Shown here: piece by piece, positions 1 through 8,725 of the stretch
How positions within the stretch are numbered: position 1 is the first letter of the stretch
Layout: every line of letters begins with the position of its first letter
Virus record (IMG/VR): IMGVR_UViG_3300028607_003725
Location: 1 to 64,000 of that record
Reading direction: 5' to 3' (one strand)
DNA from: a virus
DNA length: 64,000 bases
Position numbers and translations under genes: made by a program
Notes under the pieces: generated by a model
Database searches by the model: none
What the model was told of the DNA's origin: nothing
The model's input: only the letters and a program-made list of their open reading frames with translations

Positions 1-129
1 AGACAAAGTCTTGAAGCACAGATCCAACAACTCGAAGAAAAAATAGAACATGAACAAGAAGTAGAAATTGCACAAATAGAAACACAAGAACATTCAGGGA
101 CTTATTGTTCCAGCAAATGGTGGTGCTGA
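1..129 (+). CDS. Upstream coiled-coil part of a frame-broken structural gene (5' end outside window)
   Basis: The reading frame is open from the left edge to a TGA at 127-129. The first 33 residues are Gln/Glu-rich and heptad-like (LEAQIQQLEEKIEHEQEVEI), typical of a coiled coil as in scaffold or head proteins. After about residue 33 the frame gives an unnatural Cys/Trp-rich tail (CSSKWWC). The +1 frame, open from 80, instead gives protein-like sequence (LIVPANGGADVQWEYGSD) that runs into the next entry. A +1 shift near 97-101 (ggg-a-ctt) would join the two. This may be a sequencing or assembly indel, a real mutation, or programmed frameshifting; the sequence alone cannot tell which. Confidence 0.5.
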   Translation, partial: RQSLEAQIQQLEEKIEHEQEVEIAQIETQEHSGTYCSSKWWC

Positions 130-172
130 TGTTCAATGGGAATATGGTAGCGACAGTGTAGGAGTTGTTCCA

Positions 173-1243
173 ATGGATGCAGGTGCCGGAATGGTGACCT
201 CAGCTAACGATTTCCTTGAGATTCCTGCAAATGCACCTATTGGGTGCATGGAGCATGATGTGTATCAAGATCTCAGAGGTGCTAACCTTAATTATGATAT
301 GCGAAATAAAAACTGGGGAGTTTTGGCTGCTCAGCTTATTCGTTTACCAGCAGTTAATGTAACTGCATTTGCAACTTTCTCAGGAATAGCAGAGGGCTTT
401 GTTGCGCAGAAAGCGGGAGAAAGCACAGCATATGAATCTGTTGTTACACTTGTTGAGTCTCTTGATGATCAGAGTCTTACATTTCCCGAACCACCAAACG
501 GCGGTTATGGCGGTGAGGCGATCTTAACAGATGGACCTAATTTTGATCAAGGTGGAGCACTGATGACGGCAGGTTGTACAGAAGGAGATGCAGGATCAGG
601 AGATTTTCATTGGCTTGGTGGATTTAGCCCTAATGGCAATAATACCCTTGTTATACATGGCGCGTCAGGTTCGCCCGGTAATTCTTGTACTAACCAATTC
701 GGCTCACTTACATCCGGAGCCCAGAAAATCAGCCTTACATATGCAGATGGAGATGACGGATCAGGAGCACCTGTTGGAAGTGATGTTAGTCAAGGGGGAG
801 CTGGAATGTGGCAGGACATTAAATGGGCTGGATATATTGCAGCAATGAAAAAGTATGCATTTCTTACCTATAATGGAGAAAATGGCGATGGTTTTGGTGG
901 ACAATTACTTCAGTCAGATGGAGTTGGAAACTGGATGGCACAAGCTGGAGGAGTACTATCACCAAAAACTGCTCAAACAGCAGGTAGACTCCTAGGTATA
1001 GATCGTAGATTTTCAAAGGATATGTTAGATGTCGTACAAGGTCCTTATGACCAGAAAGTAGCAGGAACTCAGACATTAGGTGTTCCTGATTTTCTGTATG
1101 ACTTCGCTAAGACTTGTTTGGTAGGATCAGGCTACAATCTTGCAGCTTTTGGTGGTGGTGGAAAAGATGAAGCTTATGCGATCAAAGCCGCCATTGATAT
1201 TGGTGTTTTTGGATACGCTTGGATCCAACTTAATATCCGATAG
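173..1243 (+). CDS. Virion protein of the head module, probably abundant (main body of the frame-broken gene)
   Basis: No family is recognised. The first ATG is at 173, but it has no ribosome-binding site and the frame stays protein-like back to base 80, so 173 is probably not the true start. The gene most likely begins left of the window in the other frame. The protein is rich in Gly, Asn, Ala and Asp, with low-complexity Gly stretches (GGYGG, GASGSPGNS, GGGGKDE) and no signal peptide or membrane helix. It sits directly upstream of the major capsid gene and is followed by a GC-rich hairpin, as are the capsid and sheath genes. By analogy it may be an abundant head component such as a decoration, second shell or scaffold-fused protein. 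That role is inference. Confidence 0.6.
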   Translation: MDAGAGMVTSANDFLEIPANAPIGCMEHDVYQDLRGANLNYDMRNKNWGVLAAQLIRLPAVNVTAFATFSGIAEGFVAQKAGESTAYESVVTLVESLDDQSLTFPEPPNGGYGGEAILTDGPNFDQGGALMTAGCTEGDAGSGDFHWLGGFSPNGNNTLVIHGASGSPGNSCTNQFGSLTSGAQKISLTYADGDDGSGAPVGSDVSQGGAGMWQDIKWAGYIAAMKKYAFLTYNGENGDGFGGQLLQSDGVGNWMAQAGGVLSPKTAQTAGRLLGIDRRFSKDMLDVVQGPYDQKVAGTQTLGVPDFLYDFAKTCLVGSGYNLAAFGGGGKDEAYAIKAAIDIGVFGYAWIQLNIR

Positions 1244-1257
1244 GATTATAAATAACT

Positions 1258-1287
1258 TAAGGGAGGTCTTTAACCAGTCCTCCCTTA
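1258..1287 (+). terminator. Hairpin after the first head gene (attenuator/terminator candidate)
   Basis: TAAGGGAGG (1258-1266) pairs perfectly with CCTCCCTTA (1279-1287) around a 12-nt loop, 14 nt after the stop. The tail (TTAACAGATTT) is only moderately T-rich. It may be a weak terminator or an mRNA-stabilising 3' hairpin that sets expression relative to the capsid gene. Confidence 0.45.
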
Positions 1288-1342
1288 TTAACAGATTTAG
1301 AGTTACAACAAGTAAACTCCATATAGAGAGTATAACAAGTAG

Positions 1343-1360
1343 GCAGAGACTGAACTCTGC
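1343..1360 (+). promoter_or_regulatory. Small hairpin in the leader of the capsid gene
   Basis: GCAGAG (1343-1348) and CTCTGC (1355-1360) form a 6-bp stem with a 6-nt loop, followed by TTTGT. It lies 40 nt upstream of the capsid start and just before its strong ribosome-binding site. It may be a second weak terminator or a 5' stabilising or processing structure. Confidence 0.3.
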
Positions 1361-1400
1361 TTTGTATGTTATCTAAAATCAACAAAGGAGATAATAAGAC

Positions 1401-2768
1401 GTGAAAGTCAGAAAAACAACAAAAAAGCAGGCTCAGGCTCAGCAATTGATCTACGATGTTTTTACCAACAACGGAGTTGTTGGCTTTGAAACAGAGGACA
1501 GAGATAAACTCGAACTTCATTTTGATTTTAAGGATGTCTTTAGAATAGATAATGCTTTGGCTAATGAACTACCAGAGTTTAAAGATGTATTTTATACTGA
1601 AGATTTAACTAGATATATTGGTACATCCATTACTAGGGTAGTTGAGGAAGCGCTTGAACCAGAACTTTTGGTAGTACCTAATTTGTTTCAACAAATTAAA
1701 TACGAAGGTCCTGGTAGAACAGTAGAAATTGGATCTCTTGGAGCGATCCATGCCGCAGAAGTACCTGAAGGTCAGGAATACGAAGAAGCTGAATTTAACT
1801 ATGGACAGGGATATATCATTCAATTGGGAATCGCTAAACATGGTTTGAAAATGCGCGTAACTGAGGAAGTTATAGCAGACAACTTATTCGATGTATTTGG
1901 CCTATGGCTTCGTATGGCAGGGAGAGCTTTAGCACGACATAAAGAAGAGTATGCAATTAAATTAATTAATGATAGCGGTTACACCGTATTTGATAATGGT
2001 AGTCCTAACGATGCTATTATTGGAACTACCAACGGTAGAAATATTGAAGGCGTACCTAATGGTTCTATGACCACTAGTGATATCTTTGATATGTGGATCT
2101 TTGGTTATCTGCGTGGCTTTAACTATGACACGCTATTAATTAATCCATTGGCATGGAAAGTTTTCATGAATGATACTAAACTTCGTGAAACTTTGCTATC
2201 AAATGGCGCTGTAGCTTCTAATAGAGGACCAGATGGTTCTGGTAGTAATACCGGCTTTGGTGTGGGTTCTTTTGGTAATAAGGGTTATCAGTATAATTCA
2301 ACAGGAAATATGTATCCTAACGGTTCACAGATTCCTGGTGTTGATCCTTTTACTACTCAATTGAATCCCTTGGGTTCGACTTTTAATATCGCCCCTAAGT
2401 ATTTACCCTCACCGCTTAAAATTTTAGTTTCTCCATTCGTAGAGTATAGAGAAGCTAATTACGCAGCGGGGGCGGGTGCTTCGGGAGACGATGATCTTTA
2501 TGTATGTGACATTATAATGGCCGATTCTCAGAATGCAGGTCTCTTGATGACTAAAGAAGGTGTTTCCATGGATGAATGGAATGACCCTGAACGCGACGTT
2601 CGTGCGATGAAAATCAAAGAACGTTGGGGTATGGCCCTCTTAGCACAAGGTAAAGGTGTTGCAGTTGCTAGAAATGTTGCGATCCAAGACAACTTTGACT
2701 TTGACAATGTAAATAGTCAGAATCTGAAGGAACTTGGTAGCAAAGATGCTTACATAGCAGAAGACTAA
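1401..2768 (+). CDS. Major capsid protein (HK97-fold-like)
   Basis: At 455 aa it is the usual size for a phage major capsid protein. The start is GTG, with AAAGGAG at 1384-1390 (10-nt spacing). Residues ~75-180 look like the N-arm/E-loop and spine of the fold: a charged YTEDLTRYIGTSITRVVEEA helix, then EIGSLGAIHAAEVPEGQEY, IAKHGLKMRVTEEVIADN, and a long helix RMAGRALARHKEEYAIKLI. The middle is a Gly/Asn-rich loop region and the C-terminal part returns to compact sequence (ILVSPFVEYREANY, ERWGMALLAQGKGVAVARN). It lies in the head module upstream of neck and sheath genes and is followed by a strong hairpin, fitting a very highly expressed gene. Identification rests on motif pattern and position, not on a search. 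Confidence 0.75.
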   Translation: MKVRKTTKKQAQAQQLIYDVFTNNGVVGFETEDRDKLELHFDFKDVFRIDNALANELPEFKDVFYTEDLTRYIGTSITRVVEEALEPELLVVPNLFQQIKYEGPGRTVEIGSLGAIHAAEVPEGQEYEEAEFNYGQGYIIQLGIAKHGLKMRVTEEVIADNLFDVFGLWLRMAGRALARHKEEYAIKLINDSGYTVFDNGSPNDAIIGTTNGRNIEGVPNGSMTTSDIFDMWIFGYLRGFNYDTLLINPLAWKVFMNDTKLRETLLSNGAVASNRGPDGSGSNTGFGVGSFGNKGYQYNSTGNMYPNGSQIPGVDPFTTQLNPLGSTFNIAPKYLPSPLKILVSPFVEYREANYAAGAGASGDDDLYVCDIIMADSQNAGLLMTKEGVSMDEWNDPERDVRAMKIKERWGMALLAQGKGVAVARNVAIQDNFDFDNVNSQNLKELGSKDAYIAED

Positions 2769-2788
2769 GCAACTATATAAACTAGATT

Positions 2789-2822
2789 AGGTTGAAGAGG
2801 GGAGATAACTCCCCTCTAACCT
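2789..2822 (+). terminator. Strong hairpin after the capsid gene
   Basis: AGGTT-(GA bulge)-AGAGGGGAG (2789-2804) pairs with CTCCCCTCT-AACCT (2809-2822) around an ATAA tetraloop: 14 bp with one 2-nt bulge. There is no clear T-run after it, so it may work as an RNase-blocking 3' stabiliser or partial terminator separating capsid from downstream expression. Confidence 0.55.
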
Positions 2823-2848
2823 ATGATCATTAATCTCAAGGAGATATT

Positions 2849-3358
2849 ATGCCCAAGAAAGCTAAAGAAGCTGAGAAAGCTAAACAGAGCATCTCACAAA
2901 AACCTATTTTCACTATTGGTGACGATGTTAGTAGAGAAAGTATGAAGCAACCTCTTACGGGGAGACTTCCTATTTTAAATACTCATGATGGTCGTTTTGT
3001 AAACACTAATACTGATAAGAATCCTTCATATACGAATAGAAATCTTTCGTTTAGTAAGGAAGGTAAGATCTACGAACAGGCATTTACTCTTTTATCCGCT
3101 ACATCAGCTGTGTCTGTTGAGCAGTTATCTATATCACTTTCTGCTATAGATAAAAAGGATGGAAAAGTAAAGTTTTTAAAAGCATGCTATGAAGTTGAAG
3201 AAAGTGGCTCAAATCCCACTATGCATCCTAGACCACAGGTAATGGAATTCTTAACTGATTCGTTATTTGAACTAGGAGAATCAGGTGGAATAGGTAGAGT
3301 TACTAAAAGCAACGAAAAAATAGTAAGTGATATAAAACCTGTACGATTCGTAGTCTAA
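2849..3358 (+). CDS. Small head-module protein of unknown function
   Basis: 169 aa, start ATG preceded by AAGGAG. The first ~20 residues are Lys/Ala/Glu-rich (MPKKAKEAEKAKQSISQK), a flexible basic N-terminus. The rest is mixed, with no signal peptide, membrane helix or catalytic motif that I recognise. Its place, right behind the capsid gene and before an Ig-like structural gene, suggests a head or head-completion protein. That is positional inference only. Confidence 0.6.
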   Translation: MPKKAKEAEKAKQSISQKPIFTIGDDVSRESMKQPLTGRLPILNTHDGRFVNTNTDKNPSYTNRNLSFSKEGKIYEQAFTLLSATSAVSVEQLSISLSAIDKKDGKVKFLKACYEVEESGSNPTMHPRPQVMEFLTDSLFELGESGGIGRVTKSNEKIVSDIKPVRFVV

Positions 3359-3375
3359 CATAGAAGACTAGGCTC

Positions 3376-4743
3376 ATGGCGTTTAACGTTACTGAAGTTA
3401 TAGCCTATAATGATTCGCAGGTTGCATTCAATGGGATGAATGCTTCTGATGTACCTGTAGATCTTGTTCCTGGATTGGACATCGTATTTAATTCAGATGT
3501 TGCATCATCTTCAGTTCTTTCCTATGCTATAAGTTTATTTCAAACTCTTCCCGACGGAACTAGTACCACTCCCGTAGATATATCTTTATCACAGCCCGCA
3601 ACTAATACGGTCAGGATAAATTCTAGTTCTCAATTAATCCCAAATTCCTCATATAATGTTTATATACCAAGTGGTACGTTTGGAATTACTTCAAGCGAGG
3701 GAGAGGCATTATCATCTAGTTTTACATTTTCTTTTAATACAGGGACGGCTATAGTTGAGGTAGAAGACCCAGACGTAGATGTAACTCCCGAGATAGATGT
3801 AGATCTGATGGAAGAAATTCCTGAAGATTTATTTTTTGTATCAAGTTTACCAGACCCCGATAGTATCTTACAGTATGGTTCAGGCATAGTAAGTGTTAAT
3901 TTTAATGGAAGATTACCTGCGGATACTGGAGTAAATATAAGCGCTATGCATCCGTTGGGGTATATATTTGAAACGGCATCATTATGGGTTAAGTATATGC
4001 AAGCACCTATTATAAGTGGTGGAGATATTCTTATATCCTCAAAAATTAATGAAGACGAATTATCTGAAGAATTTGGAACTGGTTGGGAAACACGGTTAAC
4101 TAAAATTGGAGTAGATCCGATTTCCTCAAATAGTATCCCTTATGTTAGTAAGGAGCCCGGAGAACACATTTACTTTTTAGATTTTGATGTTAATAGAATT
4201 TTTAATGTGAGTTTTGATATTGACGTTAATGAACTTAAATCAGATTTTAATTTCATGGGATTTTTATATCCATTCTACGGAAGTACAAGGGAATTAAGAT
4301 TAGATATTGGGCCATTTGTTAATGAATATAATGATTTTACATTGGCTTTAATTATACATAGGCACAGTATAACGGCCGATCAGCTATGGCCACATACTAT
4401 GCCACTTGTAGTTCCTACAAGAGTTTCTGAATATGTGGCAGCAAGAGCTAAAAAGGATATACTAGCTACATTTTTTACATCTGGAGAACGTATGTCTGCT
4501 TTAGGGGATTTGCGTATATCAGGAAAAGATGTATCATCCTATTTAGCGGAACAACTTCAAGCTTTGGATTTAAGGATAGTAGCTCTGGAAAGTGCTATTA
4601 GTAAAGGAGATCACAGTACAAGTCCATATACTTACTATAGTCATAAAAGCTTACCTGTGTCGACTACCAGTGCTGCTTTTGGAGCCGATAATGGGACTGA
4701 TTTTAGCTCTAGACCATTGGGTAGATCTCTTGAGGGTAAATAG
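3376..4743 (+). CDS. Ig-like domain structural protein (head fibre or neck-associated)
   Basis: 455 aa. Residues ~25-120 match the pattern of a bacterial SbsA/Big_5-type Ig-like domain: VPGLDIVFNSDV, then VRINSSSQLIPNSSYNVYIP, then SEGEALSSSFTFSFNTGT. An acidic linker follows (VEVEDPDVDVTPEIDVDLMEE is mostly Asp/Glu/Val). The remaining ~310 residues are beta-rich and end in a helix (AEQLQALDLRIVALESAI) and a Ser/Gly-rich tail, which suggests a trimerising stalk. Ig-like domains on phage proteins usually decorate heads, necks or tails and bind surfaces weakly. The ribosome-binding site is weak and the next gene starts 3 bases after the stop. Confidence 0.6.
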   Translation: MAFNVTEVIAYNDSQVAFNGMNASDVPVDLVPGLDIVFNSDVASSSVLSYAISLFQTLPDGTSTTPVDISLSQPATNTVRINSSSQLIPNSSYNVYIPSGTFGITSSEGEALSSSFTFSFNTGTAIVEVEDPDVDVTPEIDVDLMEEIPEDLFFVSSLPDPDSILQYGSGIVSVNFNGRLPADTGVNISAMHPLGYIFETASLWVKYMQAPIISGGDILISSKINEDELSEEFGTGWETRLTKIGVDPISSNSIPYVSKEPGEHIYFLDFDVNRIFNVSFDIDVNELKSDFNFMGFLYPFYGSTRELRLDIGPFVNEYNDFTLALIIHRHSITADQLWPHTMPLVVPTRVSEYVAARAKKDILATFFTSGERMSALGDLRISGKDVSSYLAEQLQALDLRIVALESAISKGDHSTSPYTYYSHKSLPVSTTSAAFGADNGTDFSSRPLGRSLEGK

Positions 4744-4745
4744 CC

Positions 4746-5213
4746 ATGGGATTGTCTTTATGGAAAGGCGCAAATGACGATACCTCTGCGGAGAAGTTAA
4801 CGTTTAAAAGGATACTTGGTAAATATGGCCATAATGTTCTGTACAGGAGATATGATGTAGGAAATCCTAGTGCGTTTTTTGATGAAACCACTGGCCAGGG
4901 AAAGGGAGGACCTTCTTGGGACTATTATGATGAAGTTATAAAAATTAGACATGATCCAATGAGCATAAGAGGAGCTGTTGGTATTACAATACAAAAGTCA
5001 AAAATATATGTTGAGGCTCACGTTAAACCAAAAAGATCGGATGTAATAATAGAGTTGGATTATGATTTAAAACCTGATGAGAAACCATATGAAATTTATC
5101 ATATGACTCACAGAGAAGCTTTTGAAATTGATGAAATTGATGTTAAAAGAGGAATAAGTGGAAAGATAATTTATTACTTGTGTTCGGTTATACCTCACTT
5201 AGGGGATTATTAA
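4746..5213 (+). CDS. Putative head-closure / neck protein
   Basis: 155 aa, start ATG with GAGGG upstream. The N-terminal half contains GHNVLYRRYDVGNPSAFFDE and a Gly-rich loop (TTGQGKGGPSW), then a beta-rich body (SKIYVEAHVKPKRSDVIIEL). Size, beta-rich character and place between capsid and sheath fit a head-closure or head-tail connector protein. It starts 3 bases after the preceding stop and is followed 1 base later by the next gene, so the two are probably translated together. No catalytic motif is seen. The assignment is positional. Confidence 0.5.
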   Translation: MGLSLWKGANDDTSAEKLTFKRILGKYGHNVLYRRYDVGNPSAFFDETTGQGKGGPSWDYYDEVIKIRHDPMSIRGAVGITIQKSKIYVEAHVKPKRSDVIIELDYDLKPDEKPYEIYHMTHREAFEIDEIDVKRGISGKIIYYLCSVIPHLGDY

Positions 5214-5214
5214 A

Positions 5215-5895
5215 ATGGCACATAATAAACTACCTCCTACTGATATTCCTAATCAAAACACAATTGACATAACTTTGTATAACGATGGTGTAAAAGGTGT
5301 GCAAATGCCTTTGACCATAAACGGGATCGATATAGTTGGAAATTCTAGTCCGTTAGCATATCTAGAAAGACTAAAAAAAGCGTTACATTTATTAAAAGAG
5401 GACGTTGAATTCGATGCTGCTTACCCAGAGTGGGTTATAAACAAAGAAACTACCATGAAAGTTGAAAACGGAATCGTATGGTCAATAAACCAAATGTTGC
5501 CAGTAAACTTGGATGGTAAGGCGAGAAGAAATCCCGAAACAGGGACAAGAGAGGTAAAACCTCGACTTAGGAAGGATATAACACTTGACGATGGAACGGC
5601 TTTACGCATATATGGACAAAAATTTACAGTATATTTTAGATTTGATATTTTTGCAAAATCTCCAGGTGGAGCAGAAGACTTGATTGACTGGTTTCAATTT
5701 GGATTTATGGATCACTTTGGGGGCTTGTTTGGGTCCCATAGAACAGTTTTTAATCAAAGATATAAAGATCGAGAAGTAGAAAAACTTAATCAGGATCTAG
5801 CAGTTAGAAGTTTAGAGTATATAGTAGATTTAGAACGATATACAGCAGTTCCAACTAGTTTAGTAGATTCGATAAGAATTAGTGTATCAATTTAA
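5215..5895 (+). CDS. Putative tail-completion / neck protein
   Basis: 226 aa, ATG one base after the previous stop, with TAGGGGAT upstream. The sequence is beta-rich and ends with a helix-strand arrangement (LEYIVDLERYTAVPTSLVDSI). GGAEDLIDWFQFGFMDHFG suggests a central amphipathic helix. It lies immediately upstream of the sheath gene, the usual place of tail terminator or completion proteins in contractile-tailed phages. No family signature was recognised with certainty. Confidence 0.45.
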   Translation: MAHNKLPPTDIPNQNTIDITLYNDGVKGVQMPLTINGIDIVGNSSPLAYLERLKKALHLLKEDVEFDAAYPEWVINKETTMKVENGIVWSINQMLPVNLDGKARRNPETGTREVKPRLRKDITLDDGTALRIYGQKFTVYFRFDIFAKSPGGAEDLIDWFQFGFMDHFGGLFGSHRTVFNQRYKDREVEKLNQDLAVRSLEYIVDLERYTAVPTSLVDSIRISVSI

Positions 5896-5923
5896 TTAAA
5901 AAAATAAAAGGGAGTAATAGAAA

Positions 5924-8587
5924 ATGGCAACCCCAAAAACAACAAGACAAATTCTAGACGGTAACTTAACCCGTGCTGTACCGAGTGGGGTCTTTAATAG
6001 ACGAATTCTCGTATTGGGAACATCAAAAGATGGTCCAATGTATACTCCGGTAAGTGTATCGTCTGCAGATGATGCTGCTCAAAATTTTGGACCTTTTGGT
6101 TCTGGATCATTGACTAGGGGCATCAAAGAAGCATTTGATGGACAGATTGGTTTCTCCAAGTCTCCCGATGTATGGGGTATGAGAGTTGGTGGAATTAAAG
6201 CTAAAAGAGCATCAGGAGACTTAGATGACGCTCTAACTAATGCAGTTTTAAAAATTGAAGCTATAAATGAAGGTGATATGTATAATGATGTCAGTGTAAA
6301 ATTCCAAGAAGGAAACTGCATCATATCAAATCCTAAAACAGGATTATCATCTTCCTATTCAGTAGATTTTGAGGACTGGAGTAATCCAGATGTTCAAGTG
6401 CATACATTAGACGAATTAGCAGCCAATATAGCAGCAGATTCAAATTTAAACGGTATTATATCTGCAATTGTTTATGATTATAGTGTGAATTTTGAAGTTC
6501 AATTAGATTCTACATCTGCCGCAGTAACTAACGCAGAAGCAGGAGAAACTAAAATAAATCTTGGCTTATTAGTGGATGGCGATGTTGTAGACGGAAACTT
6601 ATACCTCTCAGCTAATGCCAACGGCAATACTGCTTGGAACGGCGCCGCCGCTTTGGGCGAAGAACAGAACCCTATAAGAGAGATTACATCAGTTTATAGT
6701 ATTAATGCTTCAGATAATATTGCATGCCTTAAAGGCAATTCGGCTGTTAAAGTAAGTGAAGGTTCAGTCGCAAAAGGAAAAGCAGATGCATTTAACTCTA
6801 TTCTTAGAAACAATCTTTCAGCAAATGGTTTATTAGATAATGGAGCCACTTCTGAAGGTTATTGGAGAGTTAGAGGAGCTCAAGCGGTATTTTTAGATAA
6901 CGACTTAGCTGCTATTGGAACTGAAATAACATCAATAGTAGAAGACGATGTAATTAGATTAAAACTTAATGTTGGAGCCACTTGTGTTTATGATGGCTCT
7001 GCTGCAGGAAGCACAGGAACTGGTCAGTTAACATGGGTAGATGGTACAAAGAATATAAAAGTAACTATTGTTAATAAGAGCGATAATGAGCAACACTCTT
7101 TTTATTTTGCAGGCGCTACAGGTGCAGGCGGAATATTTGCGGGTGGAACCACAGGAAACGGTAATATTGAGGTAGAATATACTGGTGCATCTGGAACAAC
7201 AACATCAGGGTTTGTTACTCTGTCTACACATGAAGCTGATTTAATGCTTGGCTCTGGTCCATTTGAAGCTTATTTGGACTTTGATACAGAGCTTGTAGAG
7301 CTGGAGGGTAAAGAGGTACTATCAGCTGCAACTGAAGATACCCAGTATTTTGTAAGAGGAAATGAAATAGTATTTGGAGCGGCCCAGACTCATGAGTTAG
7401 CATTCAAGTATGCTCAAGTAACTTACTATGACGAGGGTACTACCCTTGTTGTAAACGACGGACAGGCAGGAAAATTAACATTGACAGGTTCATGTGGTCC
7501 AGGTTATGCATGTGGTGCGTTAACTGGAGCAGATGCTATTTTTGGTTTTTCTTATACATACTATCCAGGAAGCCCTACTACAGCTACAGTTGCTTTAACA
7601 GGTGGTGTTGATGGAACTAATCTTACAAGCTCAGATCTATATAACGATTTAGATGAAGCTTACACTCACCTAAATCAAGATTTCTTTGATATATTTACTG
7701 TGATGGGTGCTAGATTTGATACTTCAAAATCAGATTATGATTCTGTAACAGGAGTTCCTGTTATCATGAATGCTGGATTTGCAGATCAAATGAGAATATT
7801 TTTGAATAGTTTCAATGGTGAACTAATAGGAGTTATGGGTTTTGAACCTCTACAAGGTACAGGAGTAGGTGGCCGAATCCTAGCATCTGATGTTTCCAAA
7901 AGAGTTGATTATATGACAACCCCTAATATTGTGGGAGATCCTTTACGAGCAGCTAATATTCTTAATGGATTTCACCAACCATTTATGTTTGCAGTGGAAG
8001 CCGAGGTTATTATGAACTATAGAGGAAATCTTTATGGAACTGATGCAGCTGCGGTAACTAGTGGCTTACTTGCTGCAATTCCTACAGAAGAAGCAATCTA
8101 TAGATTTAATCTTCCTGGAGCGCAAGGTTTAGTATGGAGATATGATTCTGTTGATGCCTCATCTGGTAAAGAACAGATTGATATATTGTCTGATTCACGT
8201 TTACCGGTAGGAATAGTAAGTGGTACAAATATTAAGTTATCTGAGTCTAGGTCAATGGGTAGATCTGGATCAGATTTTGAGAATATAATGACTGTTCTTA
8301 TTCTGCAAGAAGTTTTACAAATATGTAGAGATGTAGCTAGGGATTATATAGGAAAGGTAAGTAGTGCACAACTGCTTCAAGCTTTCCAGAGTCAACTTGA
8401 TAGAACTATAGGCGATACCATGGTGCCACGAGCTTTAAGAGGATTTAAGGCTCCAGTAGAAATGACACCAGGTGAAAGAGTAGTAGGTAAGTTAACTATT
8501 CCTCTGACCCTTAGTCCTCAGTTTGAACTTCGTGATGTACATTACATAGTTCAGCTAACAGCTGATGAAATTACTGCTTCAGCATAG
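5924..8587 (+). CDS. Contractile tail sheath protein
   Basis: 887 aa, start ATG with GGGAG. The N-terminus (FNRRILVLGTSKDGPMYTPV, then FGPFGSGSLTRGIKEAFDG) is the classic start of phage sheath proteins. Residues ~576-887 form the conserved C-terminal sheath part: DFFDIFTVMGARFD, GDPLRAANILNGF, a segment with TSGLLAAIP followed by GLVWRYDS, and a final GERVVGKLTIPLTLSPQFEL strand used for inter-subunit weaving. The middle (~170-570) is an expanded, Gly/Thr-rich exposed region with several GATG/GASG-type turns. At 887 aa it is longer than many sheaths, consistent with extra surface domains. Polymerised sheath contracts to drive the tube through the envelope. A terminator follows. Confidence 0.88.
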   Translation: MATPKTTRQILDGNLTRAVPSGVFNRRILVLGTSKDGPMYTPVSVSSADDAAQNFGPFGSGSLTRGIKEAFDGQIGFSKSPDVWGMRVGGIKAKRASGDLDDALTNAVLKIEAINEGDMYNDVSVKFQEGNCIISNPKTGLSSSYSVDFEDWSNPDVQVHTLDELAANIAADSNLNGIISAIVYDYSVNFEVQLDSTSAAVTNAEAGETKINLGLLVDGDVVDGNLYLSANANGNTAWNGAAALGEEQNPIREITSVYSINASDNIACLKGNSAVKVSEGSVAKGKADAFNSILRNNLSANGLLDNGATSEGYWRVRGAQAVFLDNDLAAIGTEITSIVEDDVIRLKLNVGATCVYDGSAAGSTGTGQLTWVDGTKNIKVTIVNKSDNEQHSFYFAGATGAGGIFAGGTTGNGNIEVEYTGASGTTTSGFVTLSTHEADLMLGSGPFEAYLDFDTELVELEGKEVLSAATEDTQYFVRGNEIVFGAAQTHELAFKYAQVTYYDEGTTLVVNDGQAGKLTLTGSCGPGYACGALTGADAIFGFSYTYYPGSPTTATVALTGGVDGTNLTSSDLYNDLDEAYTHLNQDFFDIFTVMGARFDTSKSDYDSVTGVPVIMNAGFADQMRIFLNSFNGELIGVMGFEPLQGTGVGGRILASDVSKRVDYMTTPNIVGDPLRAANILNGFHQPFMFAVEAEVIMNYRGNLYGTDAAAVTSGLLAAIPTEEAIYRFNLPGAQGLVWRYDSVDASSGKEQIDILSDSRLPVGIVSGTNIKLSESRSMGRSGSDFENIMTVLILQEVLQICRDVARDYIGKVSSAQLLQAFQSQLDRTIGDTMVPRALRGFKAPVEMTPGERVVGKLTIPLTLSPQFELRDVHYIVQLTADEITASA

Positions 8588-8615
8588 ATAGACTAATAAT
8601 CTAATATATAAAATT

Positions 8616-8648
8616 AAAGGGGTCAGTTTTGGCCCCTTTTCTATTTTT
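8616..8648 (+). terminator. Rho-independent terminator after the sheath gene
   Basis: AAAGGGGTCA (8616-8625) pairs with TGGCCCCTTT (8630-8639), one G-U pair, loop GTTT, followed by T-rich TTTTCTATTTTT. A classical intrinsic terminator 28 nt behind the sheath stop. Confidence 0.85.
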
Positions 8649-8725
8649 ATATGACATATCTTTATTGTAACAAAGTACTAAGATTACCAGGAGTAACTCC
8701 CTAACTTTATTTAGGAGATAGTTCA

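Noticed and set aside
127-150. TGA at 127-129 as a recoded sense codon (Trp or Gly) that would extend frame 1
   Set aside because: Reading through gives only six more residues before TAG at 148-150, while the +1 frame continues the protein; a frame shift explains the data better.
588-848. Second-frame open frame inside the first head gene, and similar short frames on both strands throughout
   Set aside because: No start signals, unnatural composition, and complete overlap with better-supported genes. No minus-strand gene is supported anywhere in the window.
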